64,000 nucleotides of DNA from an uncultured Marmoricola sp. (GTDB lineage: Bacteria > Actinomycetota > Actinomycetes > Propionibacteriales > Nocardioidaceae), in assembly GCF_943913695.1 (NCBI RefSeq), contig NZ_CALTZE010000001.1:1-64000 (forward strand), given 5' to 3'. This document shows, in pieces, positions 54,468 through 62,816 of this stretch. The notes beneath the pieces were generated by a model. That model was not told the origin of the DNA. It saw nothing but the letters and a program-made list of their open reading frames with translations, and made no database searches. The position numbers and the translations under genes are program-made. The stretch's first letter is position 1, and every line of letters starts with the position of its first letter.

Positions 54468-54887
54468 GTGAGCGCCCGGTCCAAGGCCCGCAAGCGGGCC
54501 CTCGACCTGATCTACGCCTCGGAGATGCGCGACCGCGACGCCGTGCAGGCGTGGGAGGAGCAGCGCGACCAGGGCCCGTCCAACGCCTACACCGGTGACC
54601 TCGTGCGCGGCGTCACCGAGCACCGCGCCCGCATCGACGAGGTGATCTCGCAGTACGCCCGCGACTGGTCGCTGCAGCGGATGCCGGCCGTCGACCGCAA
54701 CGTGCTGCGGCTCGCGGTCTTCGAGGTGCTCTATGTCGACGACGTGCCCGACGCGGTCGCGGTCTCGGAGGCCCTGAAGCTCGTGCGCGACCTCTCCACC
54801 GACGACTCGCCCGGCTTCGTCAACGGCATCCTCGGCTCGGTCGTGCGCGACCGGGCGAGCCTCGCGGGCCGTCCTGCGGGAGGATGA
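54468..54887 (+). CDS. nusB: Transcription antitermination factor NusB
   Basis: The 139-residue all-helical protein binds the boxA of rRNA leaders with S10. The sequence KARKRALDLIYASEMRDRDA, AVDRNVLRLAVFEVLY and AVAVSEALKLVRDLSTDDSP covers the family signatures. The GTG at 54468 begins 12 bases after efp, so co-transcription is likely. Confidence 0.96.
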   Translation: MSARSKARKRALDLIYASEMRDRDAVQAWEEQRDQGPSNAYTGDLVRGVTEHRARIDEVISQYARDWSLQRMPAVDRNVLRLAVFEVLYVDDVPDAVAVSEALKLVRDLSTDDSPGFVNGILGSVVRDRASLAGRPAGG

Positions 54888-54891
54888 CGCG

Positions 54892-55959
54892 GTGACCCCG
54901 CCGCACGACGCCACCGCCCCGACGAGCATCCCGGGTCTCCCGCAGGGCTGGAGCTCGCGGGTCCCGACCCTCGACGACGTGCCCCGGCTCGTGGAGCTGC
55001 GCGGTGCCGACAAGGAGCCCTGGACCGGCTCGTCGTCGGCCGACCGCGAGGCGGTCGAGTCCGAGGTCGCCGGACCGATGTCGTGGACCCGGCGCCAGGT
55101 GGTGCTGGTCGACCCCGACGGGCGAGTCCGCGGCTGGGTGGTCGTGCACGACCGGGCCGCCGGCCGCACGATGCTGCACGTCTACGTCGACCGGTCGGTG
55201 CCGGACGCCGACCTACGCCGCCAGCTCGCCGCGGCGGCGTACGCCTTCGTGGAGGCGACCGCGGTCGAGATATGCGCGCTGCGCGACATCGACGAGACCC
55301 GGCTCGACGCGAGCCCCTTCGCCGAGGACGCCGAGCAGCGCGACTGGCTGACCGCGGCGGGCTACGCCAAGCAGCGCACCTGGCTGCAGATGACCCGCCC
55401 CGTCGAGCCCGACGAGAGCTTCGCCGGGCCACGCGAGGGGGTCACGATCCGGCGCGTGGAGAGCCACGACAACGGCCTGCCCGTCGCCAGCGACCTCCAG
55501 ACCGTGCACGAGATGCTCGAGAAGTCCTTCCAGGACCACTTCAACTCCTACCGCGAGAGCTTCCCCGAGTTCGTCCAGCGGCTGCGCGAGGACCCCGGCC
55601 ACCGCTGGGACCACTGGTGGCTGGCCTTCGTCGAGGTCGACGGCGTCCAGGAGCCTGCCGGGGCGGTGGTGAGCTCGGTGCTGCCGGAGAACGCCGCGGG
55701 TCACGAGGGCAGCTACATCGACTACATCGGCGTGCACCGGCTGGCCCGGGGCCGGGGCGTGGCCAAGTCGCTGCTCCACACGGTGATCGCCGACGCCGCC
55801 CAGCGCGGCCGCGACCGGGTCGGGCTCGAGGTCGACGACGACTCGCCGACCGGTGCCAACGGGCTCTACACCTCGATGGGGTGGGTGACCGACTACGTCA
55901 CGGAGTCGTGGTTCAAGCAGCTGCGGGTCCGGGAGCACGCGGCGGGCGAGCTGGCGTGA
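54892..55959 (+). CDS. Double GNAT acetyltransferase (MshD-like)
   Basis: The 355-residue protein has two GNAT folds. The C-terminal one is typical: YIDYIGVHRLARGRGVAKSL with the acetyl-CoA pyrophosphate loop, followed by LEVDDDSPTGANGLYTSMGW. The N-terminal one is degenerate. The architecture resembles mycothiol synthase (MshD), but the sequence is too divergent to call it so. It starts at a GTG five bases after nusB; the 3' end overlaps the next gene as GTGA. Confidence 0.8.
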   Translation: MTPPHDATAPTSIPGLPQGWSSRVPTLDDVPRLVELRGADKEPWTGSSSADREAVESEVAGPMSWTRRQVVLVDPDGRVRGWVVVHDRAAGRTMLHVYVDRSVPDADLRRQLAAAAYAFVEATAVEICALRDIDETRLDASPFAEDAEQRDWLTAAGYAKQRTWLQMTRPVEPDESFAGPREGVTIRRVESHDNGLPVASDLQTVHEMLEKSFQDHFNSYRESFPEFVQRLREDPGHRWDHWWLAFVEVDGVQEPAGAVVSSVLPENAAGHEGSYIDYIGVHRLARGRGVAKSLLHTVIADAAQRGRDRVGLEVDDDSPTGANGLYTSMGWVTDYVTESWFKQLRVREHAAGELA

Positions 55960-56561
55960 CCCGCCGCGACCGCTTCCGCGGCCAGATCGCGGGCGCGGGG
56001 TCGGCCTCCGGCGTCCGCGTCGTCGTGGGGCGCTGGCGGGAGAGCCCGCTCGGCGGCTTCGCCGACGTGATGCTGGCCGAGGCCGACGGTCGCCGGGTGC
56101 TGCTCGCGCCGAGCGCCGAGGTGGCCGACTACGTCGCCTCGACCTACACCTTCGACGAGGTGCGCGTGACGCCCGTGGAGGTCACGGGCGACGACCGGAC
56201 GTGGCGGGTGCGGGCGGGCGAGCTCGACCTCGAGCTGCGGCTCGGTGGGCGTACGCCGCTGGGCCGGCTGCTGCGGCTGGTGCCCCGGCGTCTGGCAGAG
56301 GCTCCCGCGTGGACAGCCGTGACCGATCCTGTCGCGCGCGTGGTGCTGCGCGGCGTACGCACCCGGGGCAGTGCGGGTGGGGGGCGCCGGGAGTTCTACG
56401 GCGCCACCGACGAGGTCCGCGTCACCGGGATCGGCGGCAGCTGGGCCGGCCGCGACCTCGGCGCGCTGGCGCCGGTGAGCCCGGAGCCCGGCTTCGGCTT
56501 CGGCTCCACCCCGCAGCGTCCGTCGGTCACCTCCGTGGTCACCACGGTCGAGCTCCCGTGA
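55956..56561 (+). CDS. Conserved hypothetical protein
   Basis: The 201-residue protein begins at GTG 55956, overlapping the GNAT stop. It is beta-rich with the motifs SGVRVVVGRWRESPLGGFAD, LLAPSAEVADYVASTY and LGGRTPLGRLLRLVPR. No membrane segment, no catalytic motif. It seems to be an actinobacterial family without known function. The operon is efp-nusB-GNAT-this gene, followed by an oxidoreductase after 42 bases. Confidence 0.7.
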   Translation: MTRRDRFRGQIAGAGSASGVRVVVGRWRESPLGGFADVMLAEADGRRVLLAPSAEVADYVASTYTFDEVRVTPVEVTGDDRTWRVRAGELDLELRLGGRTPLGRLLRLVPRRLAEAPAWTAVTDPVARVVLRGVRTRGSAGGGRREFYGATDEVRVTGIGGSWAGRDLGALAPVSPEPGFGFGSTPQRPSVTSVVTTVELP

Positions 56562-56603
56562 GCCGGGCGGTGTCACCGGCGTCCGGAGGGGCACGGTGAC
56601 CCC

Positions 56604-57950
56604 ATGACGACGTGCGACGTGGTGGTGGTCGGTCTCGGGCCCGGCGGTGAGTCCGTGGCCTCGCAGCTGGCGCAGGCGGGGCTCGACGTGGTGGGTGTCG
56701 ACGAGCGGCTGGTCGGCGGCGAGTGCCCTTACTACGGCTGCATCCCGAGCAAGATGATCATCCGCGCCGCCGACGCCCTCGCCGAGGCGCGTCGGGTCGC
56801 CTCGCTGGCGGGCAGTGCCGAGGTCGAGCCCGACTTCGGCGTCGTCGCCCGGCGGATCCGGGAGGAGGCGACCGACGACTGGGACGACGCGGTCGCCGTA
56901 CGCCGCCTCGAGGACGCGGGTGCGCGGTTCGTGCGCGGCCACGCCCGGCTCTCGGGACCGCGCACCGTCACCGTGGGGGAGGACGTCTTCAAGGCCCGGG
57001 TCGGCGTCGTGCTCGACCCCGGCACCCGGCCGGCCGTGCTGCCGGTCGACGGCCTCGACCAGACGCCGTACTGGACCAACCGCGAGGTGCTGCGCGTCGA
57101 GTCCGCCCCCGCCTCCATGGCCGTGGTCGGCGGTGGGCCGATCGGGGCGGAGCTGGCGCAGGCCTTCAGCCGCTTCGGCACCCGCGTCACCGTCATCGAG
57201 CACGGCCCCCGGCTGCTCGGCCCCGAGGAGCCCGAGGCGGGCGAGCTGCTCGCCGACGTCTTCGCCCACGAGGGCATCCAGGTGCTCACCGACGCCCAGC
57301 TCGAGCACGTCGCCCACGCCGACGGACGCTTCACCCTGACGGTCGGCGAGCACGAGCTCGACGTGGAGCAGCTGCTCGTCGCCGCTGGGCGCACGCCCAA
57401 CCTCGACGATCTCGGCCTGGAGACCGTCGGGCTCGACCCGGGGGCGCGCGTGCTGGAGGTCGACGAGCGGATGCGCGCCGGCGACGGCCTGTGGGCCATC
57501 GGCGACGTCGTCGGCCACGGTGCCTTCACCCACATGTCGATGCACCAGGCTGCGATCTGCGTGCGCGACGTGCTCGACCAGGACGGCCCGCCCGCCGACT
57601 ACCGCGCCGTGCCCCACGTGACCTTCACCGACCCCGAGGTGGCCGGCGTCGGCCTCACCGAGGCCAAGGCGCGCGAGGCCGGGATCGACGTACGCATCGG
57701 CACCCAGGACCTCGCGGCCAACACGCGCGGCTGGATCAACCAGGCCCGCGGCCTGGTCAAGCTCGTCGCCGACGGCGAGCGCGGCGTGCTTGTGGGCGCC
57801 ACCGTCGTCGGCCCCACGGCCGGCGACATCCTCGGCCACCTCGCCCTCGCCGTCCACGCCGAGGTGCCCCTGGCCACCCTCCGGTCGATGGTCTACGCCT
57901 ACCCGACCATGCACCGCGCCATCAGCGAGGCCCTCGCCGATCTCGACTAG
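56604..57950 (+). CDS. Pyridine nucleotide-disulfide oxidoreductase
   Basis: The 448-residue flavoprotein has the FAD motif VVVGLGPGGESVASQLAQAG, the redox pair in GGECPYYGCIPSKM, an NAD(P) motif AVVGGGPIGAELAQAF and the dimer domain with FTDPEVAGVGLTEAKA. The usual C-terminal His-x4-Glu pair of dihydrolipoyl dehydrogenase is replaced around YPTMHRAISEAL, so the true disulfide substrate may differ (mycothione, mercuric or other). It ends four bases into the opposite sulfotransferase gene. Confidence 0.85.
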   Translation: MTTCDVVVVGLGPGGESVASQLAQAGLDVVGVDERLVGGECPYYGCIPSKMIIRAADALAEARRVASLAGSAEVEPDFGVVARRIREEATDDWDDAVAVRRLEDAGARFVRGHARLSGPRTVTVGEDVFKARVGVVLDPGTRPAVLPVDGLDQTPYWTNREVLRVESAPASMAVVGGGPIGAELAQAFSRFGTRVTVIEHGPRLLGPEEPEAGELLADVFAHEGIQVLTDAQLEHVAHADGRFTLTVGEHELDVEQLLVAAGRTPNLDDLGLETVGLDPGARVLEVDERMRAGDGLWAIGDVVGHGAFTHMSMHQAAICVRDVLDQDGPPADYRAVPHVTFTDPEVAGVGLTEAKAREAGIDVRIGTQDLAANTRGWINQARGLVKLVADGERGVLVGATVVGPTAGDILGHLALAVHAEVPLATLRSMVYAYPTMHRAISEALADLD

Positions 57951-58666
57951 AGGCGGAGACGTCGCGCGCGGAGCTGCTCGTACGCCGGGCGACAGGCCTC
58001 GGCGACGGCCTCGTCGTGGGGGCTCAGGGAGACCTCGCGGGGGCGGTAGGGCGCGAAGCCGGTGGAGGCGAGCACCGCGTCGTACCAGTAGGGCGCCCAC
58101 ACGCCGTCGGAGTCGCGCGGACCGGCGGGCCAGGAGAGCATCCGCTCGGTGAAGTCGATGCCGAGCCAGTCGCACAGCCACCGCAGGTGTGACTTGGGGT
58201 CGCGCAGGAAGTCGGCGGCGTCGATGACGGGGGCCAGGTCGCCGTCGTCGCCGAGCTCGTCGAGCAGGCGCACCTGCTGCAGCAGCCCGATGTCGTCGGG
58301 CTCGCAGGCCTCCCGCGAGCGGACGTAGGACGCCACGACCTCGCGCGGGTCGCGCACGAGCAGCACGTTGCGGAAGTCGCGCACCCAGCCCAGCGGCATG
58401 CCGGGGAGCAGGTGGTGGGTCATGTGCTTGGCGTAGTGGACGGCCGCGTCGACCGGGGCGCTCAGCCCGGCCACCGCCTCGCGCCAGTCGGTCGGCTGCG
58501 AGGCGATCACCTCCTCGCGGCCGGGGTGGTCGAGCCCCGTGGCGTGGAGGTACGCCGCGTAGAGCGGCTCGTCGACCACCACGGTGTCGGTGCGGTGCTC
58601 CCAGGAGCGCATCATCGCCGTGGAGATGTTGCGCGGCCCGCTCCACATCGCCACCCGCACGGTCAC
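57947..58666 (-). CDS. Sulfotransferase-like P-loop protein
   Basis: The 239-residue protein starts at GTG 58666, preceded by GAGG with eight bases. It has a P-loop-like SGPRNISTAMMRSWEHR and VVVDEPLYAAYL, typical of the sulfotransferase-like family that is fused to a class-IV aminotransferase in plant branched-chain-aminotransferase-like proteins. Here the partner aminotransferase is the next gene upstream, ten bases away. The reaction is unknown; PAPS binding is not certain. Confidence 0.75.
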   Translation of the reverse strand: MTVRVAMWSGPRNISTAMMRSWEHRTDTVVVDEPLYAAYLHATGLDHPGREEVIASQPTDWREAVAGLSAPVDAAVHYAKHMTHHLLPGMPLGWVRDFRNVLLVRDPREVVASYVRSREACEPDDIGLLQQVRLLDELGDDGDLAPVIDAADFLRDPKSHLRWLCDWLGIDFTERMLSWPAGPRDSDGVWAPYWYDAVLASTGFAPYRPREVSLSPHDEAVAEACRPAYEQLRARRLRL

Positions 58667-58676
58667 GACTGCGCCC

Positions 58677-59615
58677 TCATCCTCGGGCCGCCACGTCGGC
58701 CGCGACATGCGCGGCGTACAGCTGCTGCACGCGGTGGGTGACCGGTCCGCGACCGCCCTCGTGGGGCAGGCCCGCGCCGACGACGCGGCCGTCGACCACG
58801 CGCACCGGCACCGCTCCGGCGAAGGTGCCGGTGACGAAGGCCTCGGCGGCGTCGTAGACGTCGGTCAGGCTGAAGGTGGTCTCGCGGGTGGGGATGCCCG
58901 CGGCCCGCGCGATGTGCAGCACGTTGGCGCGTGTGATGCCGTGCAGGCAGTAGCGCCCGTCGGAGGTCAGCAGCTCACCGGAGCGGGTGACGATGAAGAA
59001 GTGGGTGCTGTTGCAGGTCGCGACGAAGCCGTCGGGGTCGAGCATCAGCGCCTCGTCGGCGCCGGCGGTGTAGGCCTGGATGCACGCGGTGACGTCGTTG
59101 AGCTTGGAGTGCGCGTTGAGCCGCGGGTCGAGGGTGTCGGGGTGGGCGCGGCGCACGTGGGTGGTGAAGAGCGTGATGCCGTCGACGGCCGTGCGCGGGT
59201 CGGCGACCTTGTGCTCGGCCACCACGACGACGGTCGGCGGGCCGATGGTCACGCGGGGGTCCTGGTAGGGCGTCGCCTTGACGCCGCGGCTCACCATCAG
59301 CCGCACGTGCACGCCGTCGGTCATCGCGTTGGCCCGCAGCGTCGCGTAGAGCGCCTCGACGAGCTCGACGCGCGGCGGCAGGTCGATCAGCAGCGCCCGG
59401 GCGCCCTGCTCGAGCCGGTCGAGGTGCGCCTCGAGGAAGACGGGGTGGCCGCCCACCACGCGCAGCCCCTCCCAGACGCCGTCGCCCAGCACGAAGCCCG
59501 AGTCGAGGACTGAGACCGTCGCCTCCGCCCTCGGCCGCAGCTCGCCGTCGACCCAGACGAGGATCTCGGCGTTGCGGGGGTCGTCGGCCGAGTGCTGGGT
59601 CCCGGTCGCGGTCAC
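58677..59615 (-). CDS. Class IV aminotransferase
   Basis: The 312-residue PLP enzyme has VSVLDSGFVLGDGVWEGLRV, the PLP lysine in LNAHSKLNDVTACIQAY, and CNSTHFFIVTRSGEL with ALHGITRANVLH-like binding of PLP phosphate (LHGITRANV). This is the branched-chain or D-amino-acid transaminase family; the sequence is not the main IlvE type. It starts at a GTG overlapping the upstream VOC stop and is ten bases before the sulfotransferase gene, so three genes are one operon. Confidence 0.85.
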   Translation of the reverse strand: MTATGTQHSADDPRNAEILVWVDGELRPRAEATVSVLDSGFVLGDGVWEGLRVVGGHPVFLEAHLDRLEQGARALLIDLPPRVELVEALYATLRANAMTDGVHVRLMVSRGVKATPYQDPRVTIGPPTVVVVAEHKVADPRTAVDGITLFTTHVRRAHPDTLDPRLNAHSKLNDVTACIQAYTAGADEALMLDPDGFVATCNSTHFFIVTRSGELLTSDGRYCLHGITRANVLHIARAAGIPTRETTFSLTDVYDAAEAFVTGTFAGAVPVRVVDGRVVGAGLPHEGGRGPVTHRVQQLYAAHVAADVAARG

Positions 59616-59986
59616 GAGCCGGGAAAGGTGTGGTGGACGGCCTCGACGTTGTGGCCGTCGGGGTCACGCACGAAGGCGCCGTAGTAGCCGGGGTGGTACT
59701 CCGGCCACACCCGCGGCGCGTGCAGGCTCTCCGCCCCGAGCCCCACCGCGAGCTCGTGGAAGCGGTCAACCAGCTCGCGCGAGCCCGCCTCGAAGGCGAT
59801 GTGTGCGGGGAGTCCCGGCCCCTCGTCCTCGCGCTGCGAGATCCAGAAGCGCGGGTGGTCAGCGCCGTAGCCCACCGCCACCCCGTGGTCGAGCATCACC
59901 GCGTAGCCGAGCGGCTCGAGCACGGTGTCGTAGAAGCGTCGCGACGACGCGAGGTCGTCGCACTGGAAGCCGACGTGATCCATCAT
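59612..59986 (-). CDS. VOC (glyoxalase-like) family protein
   Basis: The 124-residue single-domain protein has MDHVGFQCDDLASSRRFYDT, then PAHIAFEAGSRELVDRFHEL and GYYGAFVRDPDGHNVEAVHH. His and Glu positions fit the metal ligands of the VOC fold, as in lactoylglutathione lyase-related or fosfomycin-resistance-type proteins. Function unknown. It leads the operon with the class IV aminotransferase and sulfotransferase-like genes. Confidence 0.8.
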   Translation of the reverse strand: MMDHVGFQCDDLASSRRFYDTVLEPLGYAVMLDHGVAVGYGADHPRFWISQREDEGPGLPAHIAFEAGSRELVDRFHELAVGLGAESLHAPRVWPEYHPGYYGAFVRDPDGHNVEAVHHTFPGS

Positions 59987-60001
59987 GCACGCGATCCTGC
60001 C

Positions 60002-61504
60002 TCAGAGGGGATGGCTCCCGCTCGGGTCGCGGAGCACTCTCTGACCGTTCGGAGCGGTCCAGAGGTAGGTGCCGGGGTGCAGGACGCGGTAGGTCCAGCC
60101 CGGGTGGTGGGTCTTGAGACGGTGGTGGCGTCGGCAGAGGGCGGCGATGTTGGCACTGGAGGTCTCTCCGCCGGCGCCGTGCGGGACGACGTGGTCGAGG
60201 TCGCAGGCGCGGGCGGCGCGGGTGCAGTGGGGGAACACGCAGGTGCGGTCTCGGAGGATCGCCTGCTCGACGAGCTCCGCCGAGGGTACGTAGGCGGAGG
60301 TCTCGAGGTGGGCGTCGAGGTCGAGCACGGGCCGGATGGTGACGCGCGTGCTGGTGCCGGGTGCGGCACACCACTCTCTGACCTGCGCGACGGCGACGGG
60401 CCGGGTGCAGCCCTCGAGAGTGGCGAACCCCGTGCCGGTGCGCAGCGCCTCGTCGGTGAGGTGCACGTGGAGGACGACGTCGCGGCGGCGTGAGACCACC
60501 ACCGGCTGCTCCTCCGCCTCGTCGTCCCACTCCTCGAGGGCGGCTCGACGCTGCTCGGCGTCGGGGCTGAGGTCGGGGACGGCGATGGGGGCCTCGCGTC
60601 GGGCGAGCATGCCGAGGGCCTTGGCGCGACGCACCTCGAGCGTGTCGGTGGAGCCGGCGAGGAGCTGGTGGTGGGCGAGCTCGGCGACGGCGCGTTCGAG
60701 CTCGAGGGCGTCGGCGGTGTCGAGGACGCCCTCGATGGCCACGGTGCTGGTGATGCCGTCGACACCGGAGAGGCGGGGTGCGTCGAGATCGATGCGGATG
60801 CCGCGGCGTTCGAGCGACTGCTGGGAGCGGGTGAGCGCCTGGTCGAGGTCGTAGGCCCAGGTGGCGCGCTCGACGATGCCGTCGAGGGCCTTGACCCCCA
60901 TGCCGTGGAGGTAGGGGGCGACCTCCCGGTCGACGAAGGCCGCGGCTTCGGCGTTGAGGCTGGAGGTGGCCTGGGCGACGCGACGAGCCTTGTAGGCCGG
61001 GATCCCGCCGCCGCGCGGGGCCTCCCAGCAGGCGGGGAGTCGGTGTGCGAGCTCGAGGGCGTCGGTCATGAGGTGGCGGCCGGTGTCGGTGGCGACGCCG
61101 AGGCGCAGCGCGAGCTCGGGGATGCAGAACTCCGCCACCAGCGGTGCGCCCTCACCCGCCAGCGCGACTAGCCGCTCGCCGCCGTCGTCGACGTCACCGT
61201 GGGTGGCGTCGGTGTGCAGGGCGGCCCAGTCGACCGCGGCCTCGAGCTCGGCGACCTGGGCCGCGAGCAACACCTCGTGGGCGTGGCCGGCGCGGCTGAG
61301 GACCTCTGCGTGGGGGCCGCCGACGATGCCCTGGGCGTGTCGGGGGAGTGCGGCGCGGTAGGCCCGCGACCGGGCTCGCACGTCGCGGCGCAGGGGCGTG
61401 ACGTGGGCGCGCATGCTCTCGACCGGGTCGGGTCGCTCGTGACGGTCGAGGGGCAGTCGCGGTCGAGCTGAGCGAGGCGAGCGGGGTCCTCGCTCCACCG
61501 CCAC
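60002..61504 (-). CDS. DUF222/HNH endonuclease family protein (13E12-type)
   Basis: The 500-residue protein has the DUF222 helical N-terminal region (EFCIPELALRLGVATDTGRH, then LTRSQQSLERRGIRIDLDAP) and a C-terminal HNH domain: CVFPHCTRAARACDLDHVVP, then ALCRRHHRLKTHH. These metal-site residues look intact, so it is a probable nuclease of the actinobacterial 13E12-repeat family. The start is the GTG at 61504, near a perfect TATAAT (61531-61526); an ATG at 61518 is out of frame. A LexA-box-like sequence overlaps the promoter, consistent with known damage induction of this family in mycobacteria. Confidence 0.8.
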   Translation of the reverse strand: MAVERGPRSPRSARPRLPLDRHERPDPVESMRAHVTPLRRDVRARSRAYRAALPRHAQGIVGGPHAEVLSRAGHAHEVLLAAQVAELEAAVDWAALHTDATHGDVDDGGERLVALAGEGAPLVAEFCIPELALRLGVATDTGRHLMTDALELAHRLPACWEAPRGGGIPAYKARRVAQATSSLNAEAAAFVDREVAPYLHGMGVKALDGIVERATWAYDLDQALTRSQQSLERRGIRIDLDAPRLSGVDGITSTVAIEGVLDTADALELERAVAELAHHQLLAGSTDTLEVRRAKALGMLARREAPIAVPDLSPDAEQRRAALEEWDDEAEEQPVVVSRRRDVVLHVHLTDEALRTGTGFATLEGCTRPVAVAQVREWCAAPGTSTRVTIRPVLDLDAHLETSAYVPSAELVEQAILRDRTCVFPHCTRAARACDLDHVVPHGAGGETSSANIAALCRRHHRLKTHHPGWTYRVLHPGTYLWTAPNGQRVLRDPSGSHPL

Positions 61505-61510
61505 GGTTGC

Positions 61511-61531
61511 TCGCTCATGTGTTCGATTATA
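61511..61531 (-). promoter_or_regulatory. TATAAT promoter overlapped by a LexA-like box
   Basis: The -10 is TATAAT on the leftward strand at 61531-61526. The segment 61511-61526 (TCGCTC-ATGT-GTTCGA) matches TCGAAC-N4-GTTCGA at 10 of 12 positions. The box covers the expected transcription start, the right place for repression. Confidence 0.5.
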
Positions 61532-61567
61532 AGAGGCACAGCACCTTCGCAGAACCCGCGGTCTCGG

Positions 61568-62722
61568 TCAGCGGACAGGGTGCCCGGCGCGCAGCTGTAC
61601 GCCGCGGCACGCGGCGAGGGCGAGCGCCAGCACGCTGAAGCCGACCGCGGGCAGCACCACCCCGGCGTACGGCGTCAGCAGCGTGAGCAGCAGCGGCAGG
61701 CCGAACCCGACGTAGGTCGCGACGTAGAAGACGCCGGTGAGCAGGCCGCGTCGCGCGGGCGGCGCGAGGGTCTCGACGTCGAGCAGGCCCTCGCGCAGGC
61801 ACAGGCCGTAGGCCAGGCCCATCACCAGGCAGGCGGCCACGAAGAGGGGCACGCCGACGTGCTCGCCGCCGGCCGCGACGAGCGCGAAGCCGAGCGCGGA
61901 GCACAGCAGGCCGACCACGCCCGTGCGCGGACCCCAGCCGCGCGCCCGCGCGACGGCCTGGATCACGATGCCGCCGCCGAGGGAGAGCACGGCTGAGATC
62001 CCGAAGAGGAAGGGCCCGTCGATCCCGGCGGGCAGCCGCGGCGTGAGCGTCACCAGCGCGACCGTGGCGCTGCCGAAGACGACGATGGCGACGGGCAGCG
62101 ACCATGCGAGCGCCGCGCGGGCCGACTGGTACGCCGCTGCGGGCGCCGGGCCGGCGCCGTCGCCCCGGGGACGCAGGCCGTGGGGAGCGCTGACCCGCCA
62201 GGCGACACCGAGCGCTCCCAGCGAGAGCAGCAGCGACAGCGCGAACGGGAGCACCAGCGGGGCCGGGGCCCACTGCGCGAGCGCGCCGGAGGTGAGCGGG
62301 CCGACGGCGAAGCCGGTGCTGAGGAAGACGCCGGCGAGCACCGTGCCCGACGTGCCTCCGAGGTCGGCGGCCCAGGCGGTGCCGGCGCCGAAGGTGAGTC
62401 CCGCGCCCAGCCCGACCACGAAGCGTCCGAGCAGCAGCCCCGCCGGGTCGTGCCACAGCAGCAGTACGACGGTGCCGGCCGCGGCGAGGAGCGCGCCGGG
62501 CAGCACCACGCGGGCGCGCCCGACGCGGTCGGAGAGCCCGCCGCCGAGGAACAGGCCGGGCAGCAGCCCCACGGCGTAGACCCCGAAGACCGCGTCGAGC
62601 AGCGCGACCGACAGCCCGCGCTCGTCGGCGAAGACGGGGATCGTGGCCGAGAAGTGGTTGGCCGCCCAGCCGGTCGCCGTGAGCAAGGCAAGCACGCCTG
62701 CGAGGGCCCGGGAGACACGCAC
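61568..62722 (-). CDS. Major facilitator superfamily transporter
   Basis: The 384-residue protein has about 12 transmembrane helices with the MFS loop GGGLSDRVGRARVVL between helices 2 and 3 and a short central loop near residue 190. It resembles drug or sugar exporters in general. The substrate cannot be inferred. It is divergent from pyrR with a 94-base intergenic region, and converges with no gene on the left side (it lies 63 bases from the DUF222 gene start). Confidence 0.85.
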   Translation of the reverse strand: MRVSRALAGVLALLTATGWAANHFSATIPVFADERGLSVALLDAVFGVYAVGLLPGLFLGGGLSDRVGRARVVLPGALLAAAGTVVLLLWHDPAGLLLGRFVVGLGAGLTFGAGTAWAADLGGTSGTVLAGVFLSTGFAVGPLTSGALAQWAPAPLVLPFALSLLLSLGALGVAWRVSAPHGLRPRGDGAGPAPAAAYQSARAALAWSLPVAIVVFGSATVALVTLTPRLPAGIDGPFLFGISAVLSLGGGIVIQAVARARGWGPRTGVVGLLCSALGFALVAAGGEHVGVPLFVAACLVMGLAYGLCLREGLLDVETLAPPARRGLLTGVFYVATYVGFGLPLLLTLLTPYAGVVLPAVGFSVLALALAACRGVQLRAGHPVR

Positions 62723-62753
62723 GGGCTCGATCCTGACAGGGGCCGGGCGCTGC

Positions 62754-62759
62754 TAGGGT
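62754..62759 (+). promoter_or_regulatory. Candidate -10 of the pyr operon
   Basis: TAGGGT at 62754-62759 with CTGACA at 62733-62738 and a spacing of 15 bases. It would start transcription near 62766 and give a leader of about 50 bases containing the PyrR site. Spacing is slightly short, so moderate support. Confidence 0.45.
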
Positions 62760-62774
62760 CGCGGGCGTACGACG

Positions 62775-62809
62775 TCCTTTAACGAGCCGTCCGGTGAGGC
62801 GGAGAAGGA
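62775..62809 (+). promoter_or_regulatory. PyrR-binding leader hairpin, SD-sequestering
   Basis: Base stem TCCTT (62775-62779) pairs with AAGGA (62805-62809), which is the ribosome binding site of pyrR. An upper GCC/GGC stem encloses the loop GTCCGGTGA. It resembles the known mycobacterial pyrR leader, where PyrR-UMP binding stabilises the hairpin and blocks translation. No terminator hairpin is visible, so translational control is favoured. Confidence 0.65.
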
Positions 62810-62816
62810 GGTCCGC

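Noticed and set aside
61168..61539. 123-codon frame starting at the leaderless-type ATG 61518
   Set aside because: After about 25 residues it becomes Arg/Ser/Pro/Thr low complexity antiphase to DUF222; kept only as a possible frameshift or leader peptide in the findings.
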